Origin: Caulobacter sp. CCH9-E1
GTDB lineage: Bacteria; Pseudomonadota; Alphaproteobacteria; Caulobacterales; Caulobacteraceae
Direction: 5' to 3'
NCBI RefSeq assembly: GCF_001556515.1
Contig: NZ_LSJA01000299.1
Coordinates: forward strand, 1-11,671
Length of the DNA: 11,671 nt
The notes beneath the pieces are model-generated. The model saw nothing but the letters and a program-made list of their open reading frames with translations, made no database searches and was not told the origin of the DNA. Positions within the stretch are counted from its first letter, which is position 1. Each line of letters begins with the position of its first letter. A program made the position numbers and the translations under genes. Below are positions 1 through 6,381 of this stretch, in pieces.

Positions 1-46
1 CCCCTCCGTCGGCTCCGCCGACACCTCCCCCGCGAGCGGGGGAGGA
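1..46. repeat. GC-rich double-hairpin intergenic repeat (family A) upstream of dnaE2
   Basis: Two perfect hairpins lie back to back. GTCGGC (8-13) pairs with GCCGAC (17-22) across a three-base loop. CCTCCCCCGC (24-33) pairs with GCGGGGGAGG (36-45) across a two-base loop. A decayed relative sits at 6249-6304 and shares the CCCCTCCGTC opening and the ACCTCCCC box. All three forward frames are open through it; frame 1 ends in a TGA at 49-51 that overlaps the dnaE2 ATG as TGATG. An upstream gene, imuB by analogy with other alphaproteobacteria, could therefore end inside the repeat, but its body is outside the window. The left boundary of the element is cut by the window edge. Confidence 0.8.
41..45 (+). 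promoter_or_regulatory. Shine-Dalgarno of dnaE2, embedded in the repeat hairpin
   Basis: GGAGG lies five bases before the ATG at 51 and is the best start signal near the gene. It is also the 3' arm of the perfect 10-base-pair stem 24-45, so in the folded mRNA it would be fully paired. This supports the start choice and suggests, as inference only, that translation of DnaE2 is damped or depends on ribosomes arriving from an upstream gene. Confidence 0.7.
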
Positions 47-50
47 ACTG

Positions 51-3000
51 ATGCCCCGCCGCCCCGCCTATGCCGAGCTCCAGACCACCAGCAACTTCTC
101 GTTCCTGCGCGGCGCCTCGCACGCGGAAGAGCTGGCCATCGCCGCCGAGGCGCTGGGGCTGACCGCCGTCGGGATCGCCGACCGCAACAGCCTGGCCGGC
201 GTCGTGCGCGCCTGGACGGCGGCCAAGTCGCGCCAGGTCCGGGTGCTGACCGGCTGCCGGCTGGACTTCATGGACGGGACGCCCAGCCTGATCTGCTACC
301 CGACCGACCGCGAGGCGTTCGCCCGCCTGACGCGCCTGCTGACCCTGGGCCAGCGCCGCGCCGAGAAAGGCCAGTGCCATCTGGCCTGGGCGGATTTCCT
401 GGACCACGCCGACGGGCAGATTGGCCTGATCGTCCCGCCCCGGGCGCTGGACGAGACGTTCGAGCGGGACTTGGCTCGCATGGCCGGCGACCTGTCCGGA
501 CGATCCTGGCTGGCGGCCAGCCGCGCCTACGCCGCCCAGGACCTCAAGCGCCTCGCGCGCCTCGACGCCCTGGGCCAGGCGGCCGGCGCGCCGATCGTGG
601 CGACCAACGACGTGCTCTATCACGGCCCCGAGCGACGGCCGCTGCAGGACATCATCACCTGCGTGCGCGAGCACTGCGCGATCCACGAGGCGGGCTTTCG
701 GCTGGAGGCCAACGCCGAGCGGCACATCAAGACCCCCGCCGAGATGGCCCGCCTGTTCGAGCGCTGGCCGCGCGCGGTCGAGCGGACGGTCGAGATCGTC
801 GAGCGGATCGGCTTCGACCTCGGCCAGATCAAGGAGCAGTACCCCGACGAGCCCGTGCCGCCGGGCAAGTCGGCGATGCAGCACCTGACCGACCTGACCT
901 TCGCGGGCGCGGCCTGGCGCTATCCGAACGGCGTGCCGGACAAGGTGAAGGCCCAGCTGGAGGAAGAGCTGCGGCTGATCGCCAAGATGGACTACCCCAA
1001 CTACTTCATCACCGTGCACGACATCGTGCGCGAGGCGCGGAAGATGGGCATCCTGTGCCAGGGGCGTGGCTCGGCGGCCAATTCCTCGGTCTGCTACTGC
1101 CTGGGCGTGACGGCGATCGACCCGACCGAGCATCGCCTCTTGTTCACCCGCTTCATCTCCGAAAACCGCGGCGAGCCGCCGGACATCGACGTCGACTTCG
1201 AGCACGAGCGGCGCGAGGAGGTGATGCAATATGTCTACGAGCGTTACGGCCGCGACTACGCCGCCATCTGCGGGACGGTGATCCACTACCGCCCGCGCAG
1301 CGCCATCCGAGACGTCGGCAAGGCCCTGGGCCTGACCGAGGATGTGACCAGCCTGCTGGCCGGCACCGTCTGGGGTAGCTGGGGCGATGGTCTGCCCGAA
1401 GAGCACCTGCGCGACGCGGGCCTCGATCCCGACGCCCCCGAGATCGCCCGGGCCGTGGCCCTGGCGACCGAGCTCTTGAAGTTCCCGCGCCACCTGTCCC
1501 AGCACGTCGGCGGCTTCGTCCTGACCAAGCGGCGGCTGGACGAAACCGTGCCGATCGGCAACGCGGCGATGAAGGACCGCACCTTCATCGAGTGGGACAA
1601 GGACGACATCGACAGCCTGTCCCTGATGAAGGTCGACGTTCTGGCCCTAGGGATGCTCAGCGCCATCCAGCGGGCGATGGGGATGCTGCGCGAGGACCAC
1701 GGCCAGGCCTGGTTGAAGGATCTGGCCGACATCCCGAAAGAGGTCCCGGGCGTCTACGACATGCTGTGCAAGGCCGACAGCGTCGGGGTGTTCCAGGTCG
1801 AGAGCCGGGCCCAGATGTCGATGCTGCCGCGCCTGAAACCGCGCGAGTTCTACGACCTGGTGATCGAGGTGGCGATCGTGCGCCCCGGCCCGATCCAGGG
1901 TGACATGGTCCACCCTTACCTGAAGCGGAAGAACGGCATCGAGCCGGTGGAATGGCCCGCGCCTTCACCCGAGCACGGCCCGGCGGACGAGCTGAAGGGC
2001 ATCCTGGGCAAGACCTTCGGCGTGCCGCTGTTCCAGGAGCAGGCCATGAGTCTCGCCATCGAGGCGGCCAAGTTCACGCCGGACGAGGCCGACGGCCTGC
2101 GCAAGGCCATGGCCACCTTCCGCAACCTGGGCACGCCCGCTGAGTACCGCGACAAGTTCGTCGAGGGCATGGTCCGGCGCGGGTACCAGCGTGACTTCGC
2201 CGAGCGCTGCTTCAAGCAGATCGAGGGCTTTGGCCACTACGGCTTTCCGGAGAGCCACGCGGCCAGCTTCGCCAAGCTCGTCTATGTCTCGGCGTGGATC
2301 AAATGGGCCTGGCCGGACGTGTTCTGCGCGGCCCTGATCAACTCCCAGCCGATGGGCTTCTATCAGCCGGCCCAGCTGGTCCGCGACGCGCGCGAGCACG
2401 GGGTCGAGGTCCTGCCGCCCGACATCCTGGCCAGCGACTGGGACTGCACGCTGGAGAAGGGCGCCGCGTACGAGGGCTTCCGGCCCCGGGCCGACAAGAT
2501 CGCCGACTACGCCAACCGCCAGAACTGGAAAGCCGTCCGTCTGGGCTTTCGCCAGATCAAGGGGCTGAAGAAGGCCGACGTCGCCGTGCTGGTCCACGCC
2601 CGCGCGGAGGGCGCGCGCACGCCGGGCGAGTTCGCGCAGGGCGGTGTGCCGCAGAAGGCGCTGGAGCTGCTGGCCGAGGCCGACGCCTTCGCCGGCGTGG
2701 GCCTGACGCGGCGCGAAGCGCTGTGGGCGGTCAAGGGGCTGAAGGGCGAGCACAAGGCGCCGGTCCAGGCCCCGCTGCTGGCCGGCCTGCCGCTGTTCGA
2801 GGACCGCGTCGCCCTGCCGGCCATGGCCGCGCCCCAGGACGTAGCCGAGGACTATCGCACCACCAGCCTGTCCCTGAAGGCCCACCCGATCGGCTTCTAC
2901 CGGCCGATGCTGCAACGGCGCGGGGTGATCACGGCCGAGCGGCTATCGACCCTGAAGGACGGCGCGCGGGTGTCGGTGGCGGGCCTCGTCCTGATCCGCC

Positions 3001-3299
3001 AGCGGCCGGGCACGGCCAAGGGCGTGGTGTTCGTGACCCTGGAGGACGAGACCGGCGTCGCCAACGCGGTGGTCTGGAAGGACCGCTTCGAGGCCGACCG
3101 CAACCTGGTGATGACCGCCTCGTTCCTGGTCGTCCACGGCCGGGTGCAGCGCGCCGACGGCGTCATCCACGTGGTCGCCGAAGGCTTCACCGACCTCTCG
3201 GCGCATCTCTCGGCGCTAAGGGACGAACCGGGCGCCCCGGCGCCGCGCGTGCGCCAGAAGGTGTCGGGGCGGCTGCTGCGGAGCCGGGATTTCCATTGA
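51..3299 (+). CDS. dnaE2: Error-prone DNA polymerase DnaE2 (ImuC), C-family polymerase
   Basis: The 1082-residue protein matches the length and layout of DnaE2, the replicative-type polymerase that with ImuA and ImuB carries out SOS-induced mutagenic translesion synthesis. In order: a PHP domain (about 5-210, with [10 protein letters not shown] near 14-23); the polymerase core with GRGSAANS (338-345), the catalytic pair in PDIDVDF (D378, D380) and the third carboxylate in MKVDVLALG (D529); a helix-hairpin-helix region (about 830-880); and an OB fold (about 972-1048). It ends in SRDFH, close to the usual DnaE2 C-terminus. The PHP His-x-His at the start of the domain is replaced by Q11 and T13, so PHP metal chemistry is doubtful. 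There is no beta-clamp-rich DnaE1 tail, which with the length argues against DnaE1. ATG 51 has a GGAGG at 41-45. imuA and imuB are expected just left of the window. Confidence 0.96.
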   Translation: MPRRPAYAELQTTSNFSFLRGASHAEELAIAAEALGLTAVGIADRNSLAGVVRAWTAAKSRQVRVLTGCRLDFMDGTPSLICYPTDREAFARLTRLLTLGQRRAEKGQCHLAWADFLDHADGQIGLIVPPRALDETFERDLARMAGDLSGRSWLAASRAYAAQDLKRLARLDALGQAAGAPIVATNDVLYHGPERRPLQDIITCVREHCAIHEAGFRLEANAERHIKTPAEMARLFERWPRAVERTVEIVERIGFDLGQIKEQYPDEPVPPGKSAMQHLTDLTFAGAAWRYPNGVPDKVKAQLEEELRLIAKMDYPNYFITVHDIVREARKMGILCQGRGSAANSSVCYCLGVTAIDPTEHRLLFTRFISENRGEPPDIDVDFEHERREEVMQYVYERYGRDYAAICGTVIHYRPRSAIRDVGKALGLTEDVTSLLAGTVWGSWGDGLPEEHLRDAGLDPDAPEIARAVALATELLKFPRHLSQHVGGFVLTKRRLDETVPIGNAAMKDRTFIEWDKDDIDSLSLMKVDVLALGMLSAIQRAMGMLREDHGQAWLKDLADIPKEVPGVYDMLCKADSVGVFQVESRAQMSMLPRLKPREFYDLVIEVAIVRPGPIQGDMVHPYLKRKNGIEPVEWPAPSPEHGPADELKGILGKTFGVPLFQEQAMSLAIEAAKFTPDEADGLRKAMATFRNLGTPAEYRDKFVEGMVRRGYQRDFAERCFKQIEGFGHYGFPESHAASFAKLVYVSAWIKWAWPDVFCAALINSQPMGFYQPAQLVRDAREHGVEVLPPDILASDWDCTLEKGAAYEGFRPRADKIADYANRQNWKAVRLGFRQIKGLKKADVAVLVHARAEGARTPGEFAQGGVPQKALELLAEADAFAGVGLTRREALWAVKGLKGEHKAPVQAPLLAGLPLFEDRVALPAMAAPQDVAEDYRTTSLSLKAHPIGFYRPMLQRRGVITAERLSTLKDGARVSVAGLVLIRQRPGTAKGVVFVTLEDETGVANAVVWKDRFEADRNLVMTASFLVVHGRVQRADGVIHVVAEGFTDLSAHLSALRDEPGAPAPRVRQKVSGRLLRSRDFH

Positions 3300-3303
3300 G
3301 GGG

Positions 3304-4698
3304 CTACCGCCCAGCCCCCGGCCGCCCCTGGGCGACGATGCGGCCGCCTTGCATGACCCAGCCGATAGACCGCGTAGCGCCAATGCCCTGGCGGGGATCG
3401 GCCGACAGCAGCACCAGATCGGCGCGGCGTCCGGCCTCGACGACGCCGATGTCGGCGCGGCCCAGGGCCTTGGCGGCGTCGGCGCCGGTCATGCGCAGGA
3501 TTCGATCGGGCGAGAGGCCCGCCTCCGCCAGCAGCTCGAACTCCTGGTGCAGCCCCTCGCCGGGCGCGATCCATTCGTTGGTGAGGTCCGTGCCGCTGAC
3601 CAGCCGCACGCCGCCGTCGCTCATGCGCTTGACCCAGGCCAGCAGCTTGGGGCGGGCGGCCTTCCAGCGCCGGAAGTCGTCCGGGCTCCAGTCGGCCGTG
3701 GCGTCGTCGCAGCGCGTCCAGTCGTCGCGAAGCTCCGGAAAGGCGTCGAGCGCGGGGTTGCGCCGATAGCGGCCCTCGTCGGGCGGCGAGAACTTGCCGT
3801 CATAGGCCATCAGGGTGACGTCGACCGACACCGGATTTTCGGCCAGCGCGGCGATCAGCGCCGTCTGCTCCGCCCCGTTGGGATCGAACGCCTCCAGCCA
3901 GTCGATCCGCGACCGAAAGCCCCGCCGCGTCTTGGTCGCCTCCAGATAGGCGGCGCGCCGGTCGGCCGGCAGGCTGTCCGCTGACCAGTCGACGCCGTGG
4001 GCCAGATGGTCGACGCCCAGGCGCGCGCCCTCGGCCCACGTCGTGCGCTGCAGGTGGCCGATGACCGGCAGGTGGTGGCGATGAGCTTCGTCGACCACCG
4101 AGGCGACCTGCTCGGGCTTCAGCCGCGAATAGACCTTGATGTAGTCGGGCCGATAGGGGAGCGCGTCGCGAACGATCTGGCGAAGCTGGGTGTCGGTGAG
4201 GCTCGGGTCGTTGATCAGCTCGGCCGAGGCCAGGGCGTGGGGGCCGCGAACCCGGCCGGCGTTGAGGTCGTCTCGCAGCGCCAGGCCCTCGACGGTGGGC
4301 GTGGCGGGGCTACGGACCGTGGTGATCCCGAAATCCAGCTGCGCCGACAGGGCCTTCTCCGACAGCGCGCGGTCGAAGCGCGGCGGCGCGTCGCCCTGGC
4401 CGCAGCGCGGAAACAGCAGGTGCGCGTGCATGTCGATGAAGCCGGGCAGCAGGAACTTGCCCCGGCCGTCGACGAGGACGGCGCCGCGAGGAGGGGGCGA
4501 CGCGGCGGAGGTGACGCTGACGATGCGCTCACCACGCACGACGACCCGGGCGTCCTTAATCGCCGCGCCACCCCGGCCGTCCAAGACGGTCACGTGTTCG
4601 ATGACGATGGGCTGATCCCGGCCTTGCGCCGCGCCCTGGGCGCAGGAGGCCAAGACCAGGGCGGTCAGCGACAGCCCGAAGCGGCGAAGGTTGATCAT
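3304..4698 (-). CDS. Secreted amidohydrolase-family lipoprotein (imidazolonepropionase-like)
   Basis: A 464-residue metal-dependent hydrolase of the amidohydrolase superfamily. Residues 1-18 form a lipoprotein signal peptide: an RR pair, a hydrophobic stretch and the lipobox LASC with C19, followed by Ala. It is thus likely lipid-anchored, probably at the outer membrane facing the periplasm. The metal-site series is complete: HAH (H91, H93) after LLPGFIDM, a candidate bridging lysine K188 in DYIKVY, H215 in VIGH, H231 and H234 in DHLAH, and D371 in SGTD. The C-terminal GRRADLVLL and GGRIV strands are the usual second half of the beta-sandwich. The substrate cannot be told; family members cleave cyclic amides, peptides or related C-N bonds. 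The frame stays open upstream to 4890, but that stretch translates a DNA repeat. ATG 4698 was chosen because it gives a clean signal peptide, though it lacks a good Shine-Dalgarno; ATG 4764 is the alternative. The stop lies four bases from that of dnaE2. Confidence 0.85.
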   Translation of the reverse strand: MINLRRFGLSLTALVLASCAQGAAQGRDQPIVIEHVTVLDGRGGAAIKDARVVVRGERIVSVTSAASPPPRGAVLVDGRGKFLLPGFIDMHAHLLFPRCGQGDAPPRFDRALSEKALSAQLDFGITTVRSPATPTVEGLALRDDLNAGRVRGPHALASAELINDPSLTDTQLRQIVRDALPYRPDYIKVYSRLKPEQVASVVDEAHRHHLPVIGHLQRTTWAEGARLGVDHLAHGVDWSADSLPADRRAAYLEATKTRRGFRSRIDWLEAFDPNGAEQTALIAALAENPVSVDVTLMAYDGKFSPPDEGRYRRNPALDAFPELRDDWTRCDDATADWSPDDFRRWKAARPKLLAWVKRMSDGGVRLVSGTDLTNEWIAPGEGLHQEFELLAEAGLSPDRILRMTGADAAKALGRADIGVVEAGRRADLVLLSADPRQGIGATRSIGWVMQGGRIVAQGRPGAGR

Positions 4699-4780
4699 GA
4701 GCAACAGAAGACGGTCCCCGACGGCGCTGGAGAGAGCCACCCCAAGCCTTTGCCGGCAACTCATCAATTCTCGGCCGAGC

Positions 4781-4797
4781 CATGAATGGAATTCATG
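4781..4797. promoter_or_regulatory. Perfect palindrome upstream of the amidohydrolase gene, possible operator
   Basis: CATGAAT (4781-4787), a three-base centre, then ATTCATG (4791-4797). The arms match perfectly. It is AT-rich in very GC-rich surroundings and sits 82 bases before the preferred start at 4698, or 16 before the alternative ATG at 4764. Size and symmetry fit a dimeric repressor site, but no regulator can be assigned and no convincing promoter was recognised beside it. Confidence 0.35.
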
Positions 4798-4814
4798 ACG
4801 CGCCGTCCCACGCC

Positions 4815-4976
4815 GTAGCCCCTCACCCCAACCCTCTCCGCATGGGAGAGGGGGCCTCTCAGCGCTCCTTCTCCCCGGAGAAGGAGCCATCCTTACATCT
4901 CACGCCCAGCCCTGCACGCTGCGACCTCAAGAGGTGTGAGGCTCGCCCCGACCTGGGGAGGGGGGAGCGACCTTAG
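4815..4976. repeat. Repeat-rich intergenic segment (family B), possible terminator
   Basis: This stretch fills most of the gap between the two minus-strand hydrolase genes. It has CCCTCTCC (4832-4839) paired with GGAGAGGG (4845-4852); a perfect 11-base-pair stem, GCTCCTTCTCC (4864-4874) with GGAGAAGGAGC (4877-4887), over a two-base loop; ACCTC/GAGGT (4924-4935); and a CCCC/GGGG hairpin with a flanking CTC/GAG at about 4942-4960. The last lies just downstream of the alpha/beta hydrolase stop and could help end that transcript, although no U-rich tail follows. The left half of the 11-base-pair hairpin recurs at 6078-6099. Simple GC-rich hairpins of this style are common between genes in Caulobacter-type genomes (recalled, not searched). 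Confidence 0.7.
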
Positions 4977-5989
4977 TAGGGGCGTTGTGGCCGGGCGCTG
5001 ACTTCCGCCAGGAATTCCCGGATCGCGGCCAGGACGGGCTCGGGCTGGTTGGCCTGCATGTAGTGGTTGGAGTTCGGCACGGTGATGTTCCGCCCACGGC
5101 TGGATCGAGCCGCCAGCGCCGCGTGCCCGCGCTTCAACACGGCTTCGACCGACTGATTGAAGGCGTCGGACGCGCCCGGCGTCGGCGGGAAGGCGGTCCG
5201 CGTCAGGACGAGCAGCGGCAGGTCTCCCCAGTCCTTTTGCGGCCCCTTGTCCTCGTCGATGTGGCCATATTCCGAGGCGATCGTCTCCCACCGCTCGAGG
5301 CGCTGGTAGACGGGCAGCATCCGCGCGGCCTCGTCGCGCGTGTAGTACGGCAGGTTCGCCCTGAAACAGCCCTGCGGCGCCTCCAGCGTGATTTCGTGAG
5401 CGCGCGCCTTGGCCGCGCAATTGGACCATTTCGCATAGGCTTGGTCCCGCAAGCTGTCGAACAGCGCCTGGTCGGGGGCGGACAGGTTCAGATCGTCCTG
5501 GCCGTAGAACCCCGGATCGACCAGCACCATGCCCGCGACCTCGGCCGGGAACCGCTCGTAGTAGTAAGGCGCATAGCGCCCGCCGATCGAATGGCCGATC
5601 AGCACCACCGGCTTGCGTTCGCCGGCCTTGCGCAGCAGGGCGTGCAGGTCGTCGGTGACGTTTCGGGGCGTGCGAGGCTGGTCCGAGGCCGGGCTCTGGC
5701 CGTACCCCGCGCGGTCATAGAAGCAGGTCCGGTTGGTCTTGCTGAGCTCGGCCTGGATGTACTGCCAATCGAGGATCGTCCCGCCGAGGGCTTGCTCGAA
5801 GACCAGGGTCGGCGCGCCCTTGCCGATGCAGACCATGTTCAGCCGGCGGCCGTCACCGATGTCGATCAGGCGCCGGTCCAACATTTCCGGACTGCTTCCG
5901 GCCGTCATCTCGGGAGACGCTTCCTGCGCCAACGACAAGGACGGCGACAGGCATGCGAGCGCCAGGAGGCAAAGATGAAGATGGCGCAC
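4973..5989 (-). CDS. Secreted alpha/beta hydrolase
   Basis: A 338-residue alpha/beta-hydrolase-fold protein with an N-terminal export signal. The first 21 residues are basic then hydrophobic and end SLSLA before QE, which suits signal peptidase I. There is a Cys at 13, but the residues before it (ALA) are a poor lipobox. The nucleophile elbow is G132-H133-S134-I135-G136 after strand VVLI, an oxyanion-type LGG occurs at 68-70, the YDRAGYGQS segment (91-99) is typical of the fold, and H309 in NSNHYM is the likely catalytic histidine. The acid is less clear; D158 in LVDPG is one candidate. Substrate unknown: esterase, lipase-like or peptidase-like activity are all possible. The frame is open to 6127, but GTG 5989 lies six bases after GGAGG (5996-6000) and gives a normal signal peptide. 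GTG 5992 is the alternative. The amidohydrolase follows 274 bases downstream on the same strand, too far to assume an operon. Confidence 0.85.
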   Translation of the reverse strand: MRHLHLCLLALACLSPSLSLAQEASPEMTAGSSPEMLDRRLIDIGDGRRLNMVCIGKGAPTLVFEQALGGTILDWQYIQAELSKTNRTCFYDRAGYGQSPASDQPRTPRNVTDDLHALLRKAGERKPVVLIGHSIGGRYAPYYYERFPAEVAGMVLVDPGFYGQDDLNLSAPDQALFDSLRDQAYAKWSNCAAKARAHEITLEAPQGCFRANLPYYTRDEAARMLPVYQRLERWETIASEYGHIDEDKGPQKDWGDLPLLVLTRTAFPPTPGASDAFNQSVEAVLKRGHAALAARSSRGRNITVPNSNHYMQANQPEPVLAAIREFLAEVSARPQRPY

Positions 5990-5995
5990 CACGAG

Positions 5996-6000
5996 CCTCC
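5996..6000 (-). promoter_or_regulatory. Shine-Dalgarno deciding the alpha/beta hydrolase start
   Basis: GGAGG on the minus strand is followed by CTC and two tandem GTG codons at 5992 and 5989. Spacing of six bases favours the second GTG. This is the strongest start signal in the frame and argues against the longer reading that begins at 6127. Confidence 0.65.
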
Positions 6001-6077
6001 GGATCAACCTCTGGTGAAGCTTTGCGGAGGGTGCGGCAATTCGATGGCGTGTTTGATGCGTACCGATGGTGACCTTG

Positions 6078-6099
6078 GCGCTCCTTCTCCCCAGAGAAG
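6078..6099. repeat. Partial copy of the family B repeat
   Basis: These 22 bases match 4862-4883 at 21 positions; the single difference is an A in place of a G after the CCCC loop. The right arm seen at 4884-4887 is missing here, but a shorter CTTCTC/GAGAAG stem remains (6084-6099). The copy lies within the untranslated leader of the alpha/beta hydrolase as annotated here. Confidence 0.65.
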
Positions 6100-6176
6100 T
6101 CTCGGTCATGCCCCAGGCGTGGACCACCTCGACGCCATAATTGTCGTGGATTATCGTTGTTCAGGAGAAGCTAGTG

Positions 6177-6208
6177 GGGCGCGCGTCGTTGTGCAACGCA
6201 GCGCGCCC
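6177..6208. repeat. Strong GC-rich inverted repeat in the intergenic gap
   Basis: GGGCGCGC (6177-6184) pairs with GCGCGCCC (6201-6208). Inside, after two mismatched positions, CGTTG (6187-6191) pairs with CAACG (6194-6198). A second, overlapping hairpin, CGCCC/GGGCG (6204-6216), competes with the right arm. Neither strand has a run of T after it, so a standard intrinsic terminator is not supported. It may be another mobile-type palindromic unit or an RNA structure in the read-through transcript of the kinase/ATPase gene. Confidence 0.5.
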
Positions 6209-6248
6209 TTAGGGCGAGCTTGAGAATGCCAAATGGCTCATGACGACG

Positions 6249-6304
6249 CCCCCTCCGTCACGATGCTTCGCATCGCGCCACCTCCCCGCTTGTGGGTGAG
6301 AGGA
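6249..6304. repeat. Decayed copy of the family A repeat
   Basis: The segment begins with CCCCTCCGTC, as at 1-10, then a perfect hairpin CGATGC/GCATCG (6261-6266 with 6270-6275), then ACCTCCCC (6280-6287) and an imperfect right arm ending GAGAGG. The order of parts is the same as at 1-46, but the first hairpin differs in sequence while remaining paired, as expected if pairing rather than sequence is kept. Confidence 0.6.
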
Positions 6305-6381
6305 ACGGCATCCTTCCTCGTGCAACGGAGAGGTGGATCGGCGCCAATGGCGATGAGACGGAGGGCGCGCTAACCTTAGCC

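Larger units (their letters stand above)
5990..6381. other. 392-base gap without a recognisable gene
   Basis: No frame here has family resemblance or a good start signal. What it holds: the leader of the alpha/beta hydrolase (5990 to about 6077); a partial family B repeat (6078-6099); a locally AT-richer patch near 6130-6160 where a minus-strand promoter could lie, with no pair of boxes I would trust; a strong hairpin (6177-6208); a decayed family A repeat (6249-6304); and a small GCTAA/TTAGC hairpin (6369-6380) two bases past the stop of the kinase/ATPase gene, which may act as a weak terminator. Confidence 0.6.

Noticed and set aside
1..50. LexA (SOS) box before dnaE2
   Set aside because: No GTTC-N7-GTTC motif is visible in the 50 bases available; SOS control, if present, would act from a promoter further left.
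2294..3769. Plus-strand frame (491 codons) overlapping the end of dnaE2 and the amidohydrolase
   Set aside because: It overlaps two well-supported genes, is low-complexity and has no recognisable domain.
4699..4890. N-terminal extension of the amidohydrolase to an ATG at 4890
   Set aside because: The extra 64 residues include a translation of the family B DNA repeat (the PLPCGEGWGEGLRRG type of peptide) and would bury the lipoprotein signal.
5990..6127. N-terminal extension of the alpha/beta hydrolase to an ATG at 6127
   Set aside because: It would put about 46 polar residues before the signal peptide, runs through a partial repeat, and ignores the good GGAGG/GTG start at 5989.
4815..6304. 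CRISPR array
   Set aside because: The repeated units are few, palindromic, irregularly spaced and partial, with no regular spacers and no cas genes.
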